DNA of 64,000 bases from Pseudomonas peli (GCF_900099645.1 NZ_FMTL01000001.1:744001-808000), one strand, 5' to 3'; counted from the stretch's first letter, positions 47,688 through 60,273 are shown. Translations and numbers: made by a program. Notes: a model not told the origin generated them from the letters alone.

Positions 47688-50224
47688 AAGAAGCCCAACG
47701 CCTTGGCCTTGGCCACCGCCTGGGTGCGCCGCGCCACACCCAGCTTGCCGTTGATTCGGCGTGCATGGGTTTTTACTGTGTGCAGGGATATAAACAGCTG
47801 CTCGGCCACTTCCTGATTGGACAGCCCCTGGGCTATCAACCCGAGCACCGCCAACTCGCGGCTGCTCAGCGCATTGCTGCTGGCGACGGTCACAGCAGAC
47901 GGCGTGCCCTCCACCGGACTCTTCACGCGGAACCACGGACGTCGATAACCCAGACGCTGCTGCAGTGCCTGGCCGGTGTGCCGAGCCTGTTCGGCACCCG
48001 TCTTATCGTCACAGGCCGCACAGGCATCGGCGTAGCTCAGCCATAAGTCGCTGACCAGGGCCTGCCTGCCCTGCTCGGCCACCTTCGCCAACAACTGCCG
48101 CAGAGGCTCGCGCACATCCTCACCCTGCATGCGGTCCAATTGCAGCAATAACGCTTGAAACCGCGGAATCAGCTCGGGAAAGTTCGGCGTCGGCAACACC
48201 GCTTTAACCCGCTGCTCATAACTCAATACCCGAGTCGCCGCGACGCGCGCCCGCGCATAGTGGCCCTGGGCAATCCACAGATGACTGCTGGCCAACAACA
48301 GGGTGCCGCGGTATAGGGTTTCGCTCACGCGCTGACGCTGCATCTGCCGTTCGGCCTGGCCAAGGTGGGCAAAGGCTGTGGCCATATCACCCTGCCCCAT
48401 AGCCAACTCGGCCAGGCCGAGGTAGCCATGAAACGCGCTTGGATCGCCACAGACAAGGGCATTTTCAAGTCCGCGCTGCAGCGCTGCCTCCGCTTCATCG
48501 GCACGCCCCTGGCGCAGTTGCAGACGCCCCAGACGCAACTCAAGCCGCGCCAGCACCGGTGTGTTGCGCAAAGCGGTCGGTGCGGTTGCCGTCAGCACCC
48601 GCTGCAGCAACGTTTCGGCGCGGGCAAACTCACCCCGCGTTTCCAGCAACAGGGCGTGGTCCAGTTCCAGCAGGGCTTCAAACACCGGGTTGCCATGCAG
48701 GCGCGCCTGCTTCAAAGCTTCAAAACTGAGTTTCTGTGCCACCTCAAGCTGACCTTCACCAATGGCCACCAAGGTCAATGCCGAACGACACAGCAACGAC
48801 TGCGCCCACGCACTTTGCGGCAGCCCTTGCAGGGCATCATGCAGGTGGGCGCGAGCATCCACGGCACAGACTCGGCCGTAGGCGATGATGCCCTGGATGG
48901 CTTGCCAGTGAGCGAACAGCTCACGGGTTCGCGCGCCATCGCTGCGCGGCTGAAAGCGTGCCAGTTGATTGATACAGGTCTGCGCTTCATCCAGACGGCC
49001 AACCAGTAGCAGCACCCAGGCATTCAGCAGAATCAGCCGTGGCGTGCTGCACAGCAGGCTGTCCGGCAGCTCGCTGCGCCAGCGCAGAATCAGCGCCAGG
49101 TCCTGGCCTTGCAGCACCTGCTCCTCGGTAAAACGCTCAAGAAAACTGCCGGCCACGTCCGGCTGCCCGGCCAGCAAGGCGTGCTCTACCGCTGCGCGAA
49201 TATCACCATGACTGGCAAACCATTGACTGGCATGCACATGCAACGCGCTGTACGGCAAATTCATGACCTGCCGCTGCAGCAGCCGAGCCAGCGGTGGGAA
49301 CAACACATACCAGCCCTTGGCTGTGTCCAGCTCCTGAATAAATACGCCACGCTCAATCAGTGCTCGCAACCACTGCGCGCCTTCGCCCACACCAAACAAG
49401 TGGTCACAGAGCGCCGGATTGAAGCGCGGCAACTGGGCCAGTTGCTCAAGTATGCGCAACAGCTCATCGGGCAGCGTTTGCAGCACCTCGCGCTCGACAT
49501 ACTCGACCAGCAGTTGGTCATGTTCGCCGTCCTGCGGTGCGCTCAGCGCAGCCGGCTCGGCTTGAGCCGCCAACAGCACCAGGCGCAAGGCCGCCGGCCA
49601 GCCTTGGGTCAGTGCATGCAGGGCCTGCGCCCAGGCGTTTCGGCCAGGGTCCAGCTGTTGCAGCCAGGCCAGCACGTCAGACTCGTTGAAGGCCAGCTCA
49701 CTGCTACCCAATTCGAGCAGCTCGCCCTCCAGCAGCAGGCGGGAAAGGTTACAGACCGGCCGCCGCCGGCTGCCCAGCCACCAACAAATGCCAGGGGGAG
49801 TGACCATCAGCAGCTGATTGAGGTACGCATCGAGGGCGAGATTCGGCTGCGCCGGGTAGTCATTGAGCATGATCCACAGCGGCCGCGACTCCTGCGCCAA
49901 GGTCTCCAGCACCTCGCCACTGCTGAGGTCTGCGGGGTAATTGAGGAGTTTGCCGAGCTGCTGCGCCAGCTGTTCGACATGCCAGCCTTCACCTGCACAG
50001 CTCAGCCAGAGCAGGTGATGCGTGGCCGGGCACTCTCGGGCGCAATCTGCCAGCAGTACGGTTTTACCAAAGCCGGCTGGACCGACCAGCAAGCGCAGGC
50101 GACAGTCGCGCGACAAAAGCCGCTGCTGCAGGGATAGCCGAGCGATATGCCCAGGTGGCGGGCGCTGTACGCCGCCACACGCGGACGCTGTGGCGCTTTG
50201 CGGGAAAGGCGCTAATGCGTTCAT
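47684..50224 (-). CDS. MalT-type large LuxR-family ATP-binding regulator (LAL)
   Basis: 846 residues. Walker A GPAGFGKT is at 48-55 in the STAND/NTPase domain. A winged-helix region and a long TPR-like helical array follow to about 770. The C-terminal LuxR helix-turn-helix (LSSRELAVLGLIAQGLSNQEVAEQLFISLHTVKTHARRINGKL) occupies the last 65 residues. LAL activators usually bind a small inducer. It lies downstream of the DUF1302/DUF1329 genes on the same strand, separated by a terminator, and is a plausible regulator of that pair. Confidence 0.92.
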   Translation of the reverse strand: MNALAPFPQSATASACGGVQRPPPGHIARLSLQQRLLSRDCRLRLLVGPAGFGKTVLLADCARECPATHHLLWLSCAGEGWHVEQLAQQLGKLLNYPADLSSGEVLETLAQESRPLWIMLNDYPAQPNLALDAYLNQLLMVTPPGICWWLGSRRRPVCNLSRLLLEGELLELGSSELAFNESDVLAWLQQLDPGRNAWAQALHALTQGWPAALRLVLLAAQAEPAALSAPQDGEHDQLLVEYVEREVLQTLPDELLRILEQLAQLPRFNPALCDHLFGVGEGAQWLRALIERGVFIQELDTAKGWYVLFPPLARLLQRQVMNLPYSALHVHASQWFASHGDIRAAVEHALLAGQPDVAGSFLERFTEEQVLQGQDLALILRWRSELPDSLLCSTPRLILLNAWVLLLVGRLDEAQTCINQLARFQPRSDGARTRELFAHWQAIQGIIAYGRVCAVDARAHLHDALQGLPQSAWAQSLLCRSALTLVAIGEGQLEVAQKLSFEALKQARLHGNPVFEALLELDHALLLETRGEFARAETLLQRVLTATAPTALRNTPVLARLELRLGRLQLRQGRADEAEAALQRGLENALVCGDPSAFHGYLGLAELAMGQGDMATAFAHLGQAERQMQRQRVSETLYRGTLLLASSHLWIAQGHYARARVAATRVLSYEQRVKAVLPTPNFPELIPRFQALLLQLDRMQGEDVREPLRQLLAKVAEQGRQALVSDLWLSYADACAACDDKTGAEQARHTGQALQQRLGYRRPWFRVKSPVEGTPSAVTVASSNALSSRELAVLGLIAQGLSNQEVAEQLFISLHTVKTHARRINGKLGVARRTQAVAKAKALGFF

Positions 50225-50324
50225 GACGGCTCGTTTTATTGTTCTTACAGGAACCGGATTGTTGCAGGCTAAACCTCAACACCTATCGCTCACAGCTCTA
50301 TCACGAGAGGTGATGGCCAACGAT

Positions 50325-50348
50325 AAAAAAGGCGGCCCGAAGGCCGCC
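50325..50348 (-). terminator. Rho-independent terminator after the DUF1329 gene
   Basis: On the minus strand GGCGGCC, loop TTCG and GGCCGCC precede a run of six T. It ends the DUF1302-DUF1329 transcript and isolates the LuxR-type regulator downstream. Confidence 0.92.
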
Positions 50349-50380
50349 CAATCACGGAGTGTTTCGTGCAGCGTGCTGGC

Positions 50381-51751
50381 CTAACGAACGCCTGAGCTAC
50401 GCAAGGCGGCTGGCGTGTAGTCGGCAGCGGTGGCTTTGAAACCAAAGTTATACGCCGACTTCTCTTCGTTTTTCATACCCAGAGCCAAGTAACGACCGGC
50501 CATCAGGTCATACAGCGCTTCCAGGGTGTAGCCCGGCACTTGATGGTTGTAGTAGTGCTGCGCATGCCCTTCGGCAACACGCCAGAGCTGACCACGGCCA
50601 TCGTAATGATCAACCAATGCGATCTGCCAACTGTCCTCGTCGATGTACATATGGCGCTTGGCATAAATGTGCCGCTCGCCGCTCTTCAACGTGGCAACCA
50701 CTTCCCAGACGCGGTGCAGCTCGTAGCGCGTCAGATCCTGGTTGATGTGCCCAGCCTTGATCACGTCGTCGTACGACAGCGCCGGCGAATCCAGCTTGTA
50801 GCTGTTATAGGGAATGTACATTTCCTTTTTGCCGACCAGTTGCCAGTCATACCGATCCGGCGCGCCAGAGAACAAATCGAAGTTATCGGCCGTGCGCATG
50901 CCGTCAGCAGCAGTACCTGGACCGTCGTAGGCCACCTGCGGTGCGCGGCGTACGCGGCGTTGACCGGCGTTGTAGATCCAGGCCAGGCGCGGCTCTTTCA
51001 CCTGATCTATGGTCTCGTGCACCAGCAGCACGTTACCCGCCAGACGTGAAGGCGCAGTCACCCGCTGCTTGAAATACAGCAGGATATTGCTGCCCTTGGC
51101 CGGATCAAGATCAGGCATGTCCGCCGGGAAGGCCACTTCGTCCTCGAACTTCACCAAGCTGTAAGAGCCATTGGTTTGCGGCGTGGCCTGAGTCACCACC
51201 CGGCGTGTGTTACCGCCACGGTAACGGGTGATGTGGTTCCAAATCACCTCAACCCCAGTTTTGGGAATGGGGAAGGCGTAGTAGCGGCTGGCATTGAAGT
51301 TCTGCAGACCGTTCCCGCCGTCAACGGGCGTGGTATTGACCGCACTGACCCTAGCTGCCTCGCCGATCGCAGCGGGTACGGATGTAGTGCGATGAGTGGG
51401 GTATACCGGGATGGTATAGCTGTCCGAGTAACGCTTGAGCATCGCCATCTGCCCAGCGGAGAGTTTGTCTTTGTACTGCTCGGCATTCGCTGCAGTAATG
51501 GTGAAGAGCGGCGTTTCGCTGGCAAAGGGGTCAGCGAGAAACCCTTTGGCGTCGACCGCTGCCGCACTGGTAGACAGACCACCGTCCCAGGCTGGGATGG
51601 TGCCATCGGCATTCCCAGCCATTTCTCCGCCCAGCGGCGTCAAACTCGTGCCTAACTGCGCCGCTTCTTGCTCAGAGACTGCGGCCATCACGCTGCTGGC
51701 TAACAGGGTCAGCACCAGCGCCCCAGCTTGCAGGATTCTTGTATTTTTCAT
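50381..51751 (-). CDS. DUF1329 periplasmic protein (outer-membrane lipoprotein-sorting-like fold)
   Basis: 456 residues with a signal peptide of about 27 residues (LQAGALVLTLLASSVMAA). The mature part has DUF1329 hallmarks: AAQLGTSLTPLGGEMAGNADGTIPAWDGG, YNAGQRRVRRAPQVAYDGPGTAADGMRTADNFDLFSGAPDRYDW and DSWQIALVDHYDGRGQLW. Members resemble LolB-type folds and often travel with DUF1302 proteins and RND exporters in loci for hydrophobic compounds. The start ATG 51751 has AAGGAT upstream. 29 bp after the DUF1302 gene. Confidence 0.9.
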   Translation of the reverse strand: MKNTRILQAGALVLTLLASSVMAAVSEQEAAQLGTSLTPLGGEMAGNADGTIPAWDGGLSTSAAAVDAKGFLADPFASETPLFTITAANAEQYKDKLSAGQMAMLKRYSDSYTIPVYPTHRTTSVPAAIGEAARVSAVNTTPVDGGNGLQNFNASRYYAFPIPKTGVEVIWNHITRYRGGNTRRVVTQATPQTNGSYSLVKFEDEVAFPADMPDLDPAKGSNILLYFKQRVTAPSRLAGNVLLVHETIDQVKEPRLAWIYNAGQRRVRRAPQVAYDGPGTAADGMRTADNFDLFSGAPDRYDWQLVGKKEMYIPYNSYKLDSPALSYDDVIKAGHINQDLTRYELHRVWEVVATLKSGERHIYAKRHMYIDEDSWQIALVDHYDGRGQLWRVAEGHAQHYYNHQVPGYTLEALYDLMAGRYLALGMKNEEKSAYNFGFKATAADYTPAALRSSGVR

Positions 51752-51780
51752 GGTGTACGGATCCTTTTGCACTGCGTTGA

Positions 51781-53532
51781 TCAGAAGTTCACACCGAAGC
51801 TCAGAGCAACAAAGTCACGGTCGACGTTGGTGTTGTAATCCCCACCAAAGAAGTCGGTGTAACTCAGGCTGGCGTTGTAGGTGTTCTGGTAGTCAGCATT
51901 CAGGCCCAGGCTCACCGCCTTGCTGCCTTCACTGAAGTTGGGGCCATAGCCATCGACGTCATGCGACCAGGCAATGCTTGGCGAGAGGTTGACCCCGGCG
52001 AAGACGTTGCTGTAATCGAGACTGGCGCGCACGCGGTAGCCCCAGGAGCTGCTGGTAAAGAAACCATCGTCATTACACTGGTCAGGGTTGGCGGTGTTCA
52101 CCCCTGCCGTACAGGTCGTGTTGGGGTTGAGCTGACCAATGCCATAGACCGGATCGCGACCGAAGCGCAGCTCGCCAAGATCATCACTGATGCCACTGAC
52201 ATGGTTGTAACCCACCTCGCCCACAAGGGTCAGGCGACTGGCTCCGAGCACTCGGTCGAAAAACTGCACCGCTGAGACTTGCGCCTGGGTCACGGGCTTG
52301 CGCACGTAACCGGCCACTTCCTCACCCACGGCATTGCGCCCATGGCCGCTGGTAAATACCGGTGAAAACCCCTGGCGCAGGGATGCAAAGGTCATGTCCG
52401 TGGAGTTGATACCAATTGGCATGTTGGGCCGGTAACTGAGTTCACCCGACAACGCAGTGCCTTCGACGTTGGTCTGGAAACTGACGCCGTAGAGACGAAT
52501 ATCTTCCGGGTACTCTAGAAAATAGCGGGCAGCCTGTGGCGCCCCGGTGCCGACAATGATGCTGCCGCTCGGGCTACGGCTGTGGTAGTTCATCGCATAC
52601 AGACCGAATTCCGTGTCGTTCAGCGACTCGGCAAACCAGCGCAGGGCAACGCCGAACTGCCCACTGTCGCGCGCATCACGATCCCCTCCGCGCGGAATGA
52701 ACACGGGGTTACCCGGCGCACCGGTGTTGTTTGACGCGTCAGGCGCGACGTCAGCCCCTGCGACCACCAGACGGTCGTTACAGCCATCGGCGGCCGTGTC
52801 GCTGGGTGCAAAGAACGTCCCGCAGTTATCGATAACAGTCTGGTCCCACTCCAGCTGGTAGAACGCTTCCATGCTGACGGTGTCGGTCAAGCTCTGCGAG
52901 ACATAGAGCATGTTGACCGGAATCAGCCCCTCCTTGATCTCCGCGCCAGGCCGGCGGAACGCTGCAGCATCCACGGGGTTGATCGAGTTGATCGAGTTGC
53001 CGATAAAGGTGCTCTCACCCCAGCTGACCACTTGCTTACCGACCCGCACACTGCCCGGCATGCTGCCCAGGTTGTAGTTGTGATAGATGAAGGCATCGAG
53101 AATTTCCGCGCCGGAGGCTTGTGCCGCTGTCTTGCGGTTGTGGTCGTCGATGTCATACAGCAGACGGCTTTCGTCCTTGGTTTCGAAGTCGTACCAATAC
53201 TTGCCGCGAATAAACACGCCGGTATCGCCGTACTTCAATTCAAGGTCGTGAATGCCTTTGAAGATCTTCGAAAAGGTTTCGCCTTTTTTGAAGTTCAGGC
53301 GGCCGTCATCGTTGGTCTGAGAGGACGCCTTGCCGCCGTTACGTGTACCGATAAAGTCAGGATCGGCACCGCGCACGCTCCAACTGGCCCCCACCGAAAG
53401 TGAAGAGTCGAACTGCGCTTCGACATCACCAATATTGAATGTAATAGCCTGGACAGGCGCGACACAGCCAACAGCAATGGCAATCGCCAAAACGCTGGGC
53501 TGGAAGATGGCATGTCTTGTTCTTGTTCTCAT
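51781..53532 (-). CDS. DUF1302 outer-membrane beta-barrel-like protein
   Basis: 583 residues with a signal peptide of about 29 residues (VLAIAIAVGCVAPVQA). DUF1302 family, recognised by FNIGDVEAQFDSSLSVGASWSVRGADP, the WYDFETKDESRLLYDIDDHNR and VRVGKQVVSWGES segments, and a C terminus ending in Phe (FVALSFGVNF), the usual outer-membrane beta-barrel signal. Likely a channel or secretin-like partner of the DUF1329 protein. The ATG at 53532 has AGGAGAG 5 nt upstream. First gene of the leftward pair, divergent from the gcv operon. Confidence 0.88.
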   Translation of the reverse strand: MRTRTRHAIFQPSVLAIAIAVGCVAPVQAITFNIGDVEAQFDSSLSVGASWSVRGADPDFIGTRNGGKASSQTNDDGRLNFKKGETFSKIFKGIHDLELKYGDTGVFIRGKYWYDFETKDESRLLYDIDDHNRKTAAQASGAEILDAFIYHNYNLGSMPGSVRVGKQVVSWGESTFIGNSINSINPVDAAAFRRPGAEIKEGLIPVNMLYVSQSLTDTVSMEAFYQLEWDQTVIDNCGTFFAPSDTAADGCNDRLVVAGADVAPDASNNTGAPGNPVFIPRGGDRDARDSGQFGVALRWFAESLNDTEFGLYAMNYHSRSPSGSIIVGTGAPQAARYFLEYPEDIRLYGVSFQTNVEGTALSGELSYRPNMPIGINSTDMTFASLRQGFSPVFTSGHGRNAVGEEVAGYVRKPVTQAQVSAVQFFDRVLGASRLTLVGEVGYNHVSGISDDLGELRFGRDPVYGIGQLNPNTTCTAGVNTANPDQCNDDGFFTSSSWGYRVRASLDYSNVFAGVNLSPSIAWSHDVDGYGPNFSEGSKAVSLGLNADYQNTYNASLSYTDFFGGDYNTNVDRDFVALSFGVNF

Positions 53533-53810
53533 GCGGCTCTCCTGGAAAGCGGGTTTCGTGTTGAGCCTCCACGCTACCCAGCCACCTTGAGTGGGATAAG
53601 CGCCCGAAAGAGGTATTTGCCCTGTCAGCCAAAAGAGTGAATACGCCCCTAAAAAGCCGCCCCGCCGCCGATCCATCGACCCGTTCAATGGCGCTTTATA
53701 GGGTGGATGAATGACAGTGACGGCCCGTTACGTATTAACCACTGCTGACGTTGCTGCCCGCAGCTCCAGGCGGCGTGACTCCAACACAGCCCGCAAGCTC
53801 AACAAAAAAC

Positions 53811-53826
53811 GTATCGATTTAAATAC
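53811..53826. promoter_or_regulatory. Upstream palindromic site 1 of the gcv operon
   Basis: GTATCGATTTAAATAC is an imperfect palindrome with GTAT and ATAC ends. It is preceded by AC, giving ACGTAT, as in site 2. It is centred 99 bp upstream of site 2 and about 175 bp from the -24 element, a distance suited to an enhancer-binding protein. Confidence 0.5.
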
Positions 53827-53909
53827 ACCGTAATGAAAGCGACACAAACCGTTCAGCCCACGACACCAGAGCCTTTGCGCAGCGCGTGGCGAACGCGCCG
53901 ATCAGGAAC

Positions 53910-53925
53910 GTATTGAATTCAATAC
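53910..53925. promoter_or_regulatory. Upstream palindromic site 2 of the gcv operon
   Basis: GTATTGAATTCAATAC is a perfect 16-bp palindrome, centred about 75 bp upstream of the -24 element. Probable binding site for the enhancer-binding protein that activates the sigma-54 promoter. It does not contain the TGTAAC-N4-GTTCC motif I recall for P. aeruginosa GcsR. Confidence 0.6.
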
Positions 53926-53991
53926 ACACCAACAAAAACCCATACCAACTAAAAGCACTTAAGTTATTGTTTTTATTGATAAAAATAACAA

Positions 53992-54006
53992 TGGCACCTA
54001 CTTTGC
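53992..54006 (+). promoter_or_regulatory. Sigma-54 promoter of the gcvHP-glyA-sdaA-gcvT operon
   Basis: TGGCAC-CTACT-TTGC matches the -24/-12 consensus TGGCAC-N5-TTGC at every conserved base. Transcription would start near 54018, about 80 bp before the gcvH ATG. The P. aeruginosa gcv2 operon is likewise sigma-54-dependent and activated by GcsR with glycine. Confidence 0.9.
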
Positions 54007-54099
54007 TATGGTCTTTTCACCTTCCGCTCGTGCCCAGCACGCGCGTCCAGCACATCGCCCCCAGCAGAAAGGGCGAGTCACCACCCTTGAGGAGTACAC

Positions 54100-54483
54100 A
54101 TGAGCGAATTGCGTTTTACCGTTGAGCACGAATGGCTGCGTCAGGATGCCGATGGCCTGGTTACCGTGGGCATCACCGCCTATGCCCAGGAAGCCCTGGG
54201 TGACGTGGTATTCGTTCAGCTGCCGGAAGCCCAGAGCTACGCCGAGGGTGACGAAGTGGCGGTGCTGGAATCGGTAAAAGCTGCGAGCAATATCGCCATG
54301 CCGCTGGACGGTGAAGTGGTCGAGGTCAATGGCGAGCTAGAATCCAGCCCTGAGCTGGTCAACGAAGATCCCCTGGGCAAAGGTTGGTTCTTCCGTTTTC
54401 GTCCAGCCAATGCCAGCGCGGTAGCCGACCTGCTCGACCAGGCCGCCTACGAGCGCCTGCTCAACGCCAATGCTGACGCCTGA
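54100..54483 (+). CDS. gcvH: Glycine cleavage system H protein
   Basis: 127 residues. The lipoyl-acceptor Lys60 lies in the conserved VAVLESVKAASNIAMPLDGEVVEVN. N-terminal FTVEHEWLRQDADGLVTVGITAYAQEALGDVVFVQLP is standard. It shuttles the aminomethyl group between GcvP, GcvT and dihydrolipoyl dehydrogenase (no lpd gene is in the window). Sigma-54 promoter upstream; gcvP begins 9 bp after its stop. Confidence 0.97.
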   Translation: MSELRFTVEHEWLRQDADGLVTVGITAYAQEALGDVVFVQLPEAQSYAEGDEVAVLESVKAASNIAMPLDGEVVEVNGELESSPELVNEDPLGKGWFFRFRPANASAVADLLDQAAYERLLNANADA

Positions 54484-54492
54484 GAGATTGTG

Positions 54493-57345
<2,853 letters not shown>

Positions 57346-57351
57346 TAACAG

Positions 57352-57382
57352 CCCGCGGCCCGGAACACCTCCGGGCCGCGGG
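57352..57382 (+). other. GC-rich hairpin between gcvP and glyA
   Basis: Arms CCCGCGGCCCGG and CCGGGCCGCGGG are perfect over 12 bp with a 7-nt loop. There is no T-run after it, so it is more likely a processing, stabilising or partial-attenuation element within the operon than a true terminator. Confidence 0.6.
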
Positions 57383-57463
57383 ACTGCTTTCTCCCCAATT
57401 CTCGACTCACCTCTGCCCGAGGCGGGTTAGCTGCACCTCATATAAAAACCAGAGGGCCTCACC

Positions 57464-58717
57464 ATGTTTAGCAAGCACGACCAACTGCAAGGCTACGATG
57501 ACGCCCTGCTCGCTGCGATCAACGCCGAAGAGCAGCGCCAGGAAGACCACATCGAGCTGATCGCCTCGGAAAACTATTGCAGCCAGCGCGTGATGCAGGC
57601 CCAGGGTAGCGGGCTGACCAACAAGTACGCAGAAGGCTATCCGGGCAAGCGTTACTACGGCGGTTGCGAGCATGTCGACAAGGTCGAGGCCCTGGCCATC
57701 GAACGCGCCAAGCAGTTGTTCGGTGCTGACTATGCCAACGTGCAGCCGCACTCTGGCTCTTCCGCTAACAGCGCGGTGTACCTGGCCTTGCTCAATGCTG
57801 GTGACACCATCCTCGGCATGAGCCTTGCCCACGGCGGCCACCTGACCCACGGCGCCAAGGTGTCGTCCTCCGGCAAGCTCTACAACGCGGTGCAGTACGG
57901 CATCGACGAACAGGGCCTGATCGATTACGCCGAGGTCGAGCGTCTGGCCGTCGAACATAAGCCGAAGATGATCGTTGCCGGTTTCTCCGCCTATTCGCGC
58001 ACCCTGGATTTCGCCCGTTTCCGCGCCATCGCCGACCAAGTCGGTGCCCTGCTGTTTGTCGATATGGCCCACGTTGCTGGCCTGGTGGCCGCCGGCCTGT
58101 ATCCCAATCCGCTGCCCTTTGCCGATGTGGTCACCACCACAACGCACAAAACCCTGCGCGGCCCGCGCGGCGGCTTGATCCTGGCCAAGGCCAATGAAGA
58201 GATCGAGATGAAGCTCAACTCCGCCGTGTTCCCCGGCAGCCAGGGCGGCCCGTTGATGCATGTGATCGCGGCCAAAGCGGTGTGCTTCAAGGAGGCGCTG
58301 GAGCCAGGCTTCAAGACCTACCAGCAGCAGGTGATCAACAACGCCCAGGCCATGGCCGAGGTATTCGTTGCACGCGGCTACGACGTGGTCTCCGGCGGCA
58401 CCGACAACCACCTGATGCTGGTCAGCCTGATCAAGCAGGGCCTCACCGGAAAGGCAGCCGACGCAGCCCTGGGCGCAGCGCATATCACAGTGAACAAGAA
58501 CGCTGTGCCGAATGACCCACAGTCGCCGTTTGTCACCTCGGGCATCCGCATCGGCACCCCGGCAGTCACCACCCGCGGTTTCAAGCAGGGCGAGTGCCGC
58601 ACCCTGGCCGGCTGGATCTGCGACATCCTTGATGAGCTGGACAACCCAGCCGTGATCGAGCGCGTTCGCGGTCAGGTTGCGGACCTATGCGCCAGCTTCC
58701 CGGTCTACGCTAACTAA
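57464..58717 (+). CDS. glyA: Serine hydroxymethyltransferase
   Basis: 417 residues, full length. The PLP lysine is Lys229 in [16 protein letters not shown]; the start [37 protein letters not shown] and the [14 protein letters not shown] block are diagnostic. Within this operon it condenses glycine with the methylene-THF from GcvT to serine. It is the operon-specific paralogue by context (as with glyA2 in P. aeruginosa); another copy is expected elsewhere. Confidence 0.97.
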   Translation: MFSKHDQLQGYDDALLAAINAEEQRQEDHIELIASENYCSQRVMQAQGSGLTNKYAEGYPGKRYYGGCEHVDKVEALAIERAKQLFGADYANVQPHSGSSANSAVYLALLNAGDTILGMSLAHGGHLTHGAKVSSSGKLYNAVQYGIDEQGLIDYAEVERLAVEHKPKMIVAGFSAYSRTLDFARFRAIADQVGALLFVDMAHVAGLVAAGLYPNPLPFADVVTTTTHKTLRGPRGGLILAKANEEIEMKLNSAVFPGSQGGPLMHVIAAKAVCFKEALEPGFKTYQQQVINNAQAMAEVFVARGYDVVSGGTDNHLMLVSLIKQGLTGKAADAALGAAHITVNKNAVPNDPQSPFVTSGIRIGTPAVTTRGFKQGECRTLAGWICDILDELDNPAVIERVRGQVADLCASFPVYAN

Positions 58718-58815
58718 GACAGCACGCAATTTTGCCACTCGCGGCGCGGTTACCCAGCGCGCCGCATTACCGCCGCCCCACAAGGGCGGCAGCAAAACAC
58801 GCAGTCGGAGCAAGC

Positions 58816-60192
58816 ATGTCACTTAGCGTTTTTGACCTCTTCAAGATCGGCATCGGCCCGTCCAGCTCGCACACTGTCGGACCCATGCTGGCCGCCCTGC
58901 GCTTTGCCGAAGGCCTGCGCCGCGATGAGCTACTGGCCGCCACCGATACCGTGAAAGTGGAGCTATACGGCTCCCTCGGCGCCACCGGCAAGGGCCATGG
59001 CAGCGACAAAGCCGTACTGCTCGGCCTGGAAGGCGAACAGCCGGACAGCGTCGACACCAGTAACGTCGACGCACGCCTGGCAGCGATTCGCAGCAGCGGC
59101 GAACTCAAGCTGCTCGGCGAAAAAGCTATCCACTTTGTAGAAAAGCAGCACCTGGCGATGATCCGCAAGCCGCTGCCTTTTCACCCCAACGGCATGATTT
59201 TTCGCGCCTTCGACGCCGCTGGCTTGCAGATCCGCTCGCGCGAGTACTATTCAGTGGGCGGTGGTTTCGTCGTCGATGAACAGGCCGCCGGCGCTGACCG
59301 CATCGTCGAAGACAGCACCGTACTGCAGTACCCCTTTACCACCGGCAAACAGCTGCTGGCGCATTGCGCCGAGCACAACCTGTCGATCAGCCAGGTGATG
59401 CTGGCCAACGAAGCCGCCTGGCGCCCGGAAGCCGAGACCCGCGCGCGCCTGCTGCATATCTGGCAGGTAATGCAGGATTGCGTCGAAGCCGGTTGCCGCA
59501 ACGAAGGCATCATGCCCGGCGGCCTCAAGGTCAAACGCCGCGCCGCAGCCCTGCACCGTCAGCTGTGCAAGAACCCCGAAGCCGCGCTGCGCGATGCCCT
59601 CAGCGTGCTCGACTGGGTCAACCTCTACGCCCTGGCGGTGAACGAGGAAAATGCCAGTGGCGGCCGCGTGGTCACCGCGCCCACCAATGGCGCGGCGGGT
59701 ATCGTGCCGGCGGTGCTGCATTACTACAGCCGCTTTATCCCCAGTTCCAACGACGACGGCGTGGTGCGTTTTCTGCTCACCGCTGCCGCCATCGGCATCC
59801 TCTATAAAGAAAACGCCTCGATCTCCGGCGCCGAAGTCGGCTGCCAGGGCGAGGTCGGTGTGGCCTGCTCGATGGCCGCTGGCGCCTTGTGCGAAGTGCT
59901 TGGGGGCAGCGTCAATCAGGTGGAGAACGCCGCCGAGATCGGTATGGAACACAACCTTGGCCTGACCTGCGACCCCATTGGCGGCCTGGTGCAAGTGCCT
60001 TGCATCGAACGCAACGCCATGGGCTCGGTCAAGGCGATCAACGCCGCACGCATGGCCCTGCGCGGCGACGGTCAGCATTTCGTCTCGCTGGATAAAGTGA
60101 TCCGCACCATGCGCCAGACCGGTGCCGACATGAACAACAAGTACAAGGAAACCGCCCGCGGCGGCCTGGCTGTGAATATTGTCGAGTGCTGA
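58816..60192 (+). CDS. sdaA: L-serine dehydratase (iron-sulfur, SdaA type)
   Basis: 458 residues. The ATG at 58816 follows GGAG by 5 nt; an in-frame upstream start at 58732 is unlikely. Conserved [21 protein letters not shown] at the N terminus and cysteines in [17 protein letters not shown] and [19 protein letters not shown], which bind the labile 4Fe-4S cluster. It deaminates L-serine to pyruvate and ammonia, draining the serine made by GlyA, so the operon lets glycine serve as carbon and nitrogen source. Confidence 0.96.
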   Translation: MSLSVFDLFKIGIGPSSSHTVGPMLAALRFAEGLRRDELLAATDTVKVELYGSLGATGKGHGSDKAVLLGLEGEQPDSVDTSNVDARLAAIRSSGELKLLGEKAIHFVEKQHLAMIRKPLPFHPNGMIFRAFDAAGLQIRSREYYSVGGGFVVDEQAAGADRIVEDSTVLQYPFTTGKQLLAHCAEHNLSISQVMLANEAAWRPEAETRARLLHIWQVMQDCVEAGCRNEGIMPGGLKVKRRAAALHRQLCKNPEAALRDALSVLDWVNLYALAVNEENASGGRVVTAPTNGAAGIVPAVLHYYSRFIPSSNDDGVVRFLLTAAAIGILYKENASISGAEVGCQGEVGVACSMAAGALCEVLGGSVNQVENAAEIGMEHNLGLTCDPIGGLVQVPCIERNAMGSVKAINAARMALRGDGQHFVSLDKVIRTMRQTGADMNNKYKETARGGLAVNIVEC

Positions 60193-60273
60193 CACGGCAT
60201 CCCATACAGCCTGTAGACGTGACGCTTTTAGCTCGCGCCTACACAAACAACCTTTACCAACATGGAGAACCGC

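Larger units (their letters stand above)
53533..54099. other. Divergent regulatory region between DUF1302 and gcvH
   Basis: 567 bases without a supported gene. It holds a sigma-54 promoter (53992-54006), an AT-rich inverted repeat TTTTTAT-TG-ATAAAAA (53970-53985), and palindromic sites at 53811-53826 and 53910-53925 with a related half-site ACGTAT at 53730. The leader of gcvH is about 80 nt. No glycine-riboswitch structure was recognised. Confidence 0.7.

Noticed and set aside
53533..54099. Glycine riboswitch before gcvH
   Set aside because: The leader after the predicted start is only about 80 nt and shows no tandem aptamer-like structure; a sigma-54 promoter accounts for regulation.
53886..54125. 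Possible 79-codon gene upstream of gcvH
   Set aside because: It runs through the sigma-54 promoter and into gcvH in another frame, and has no ribosome binding site.
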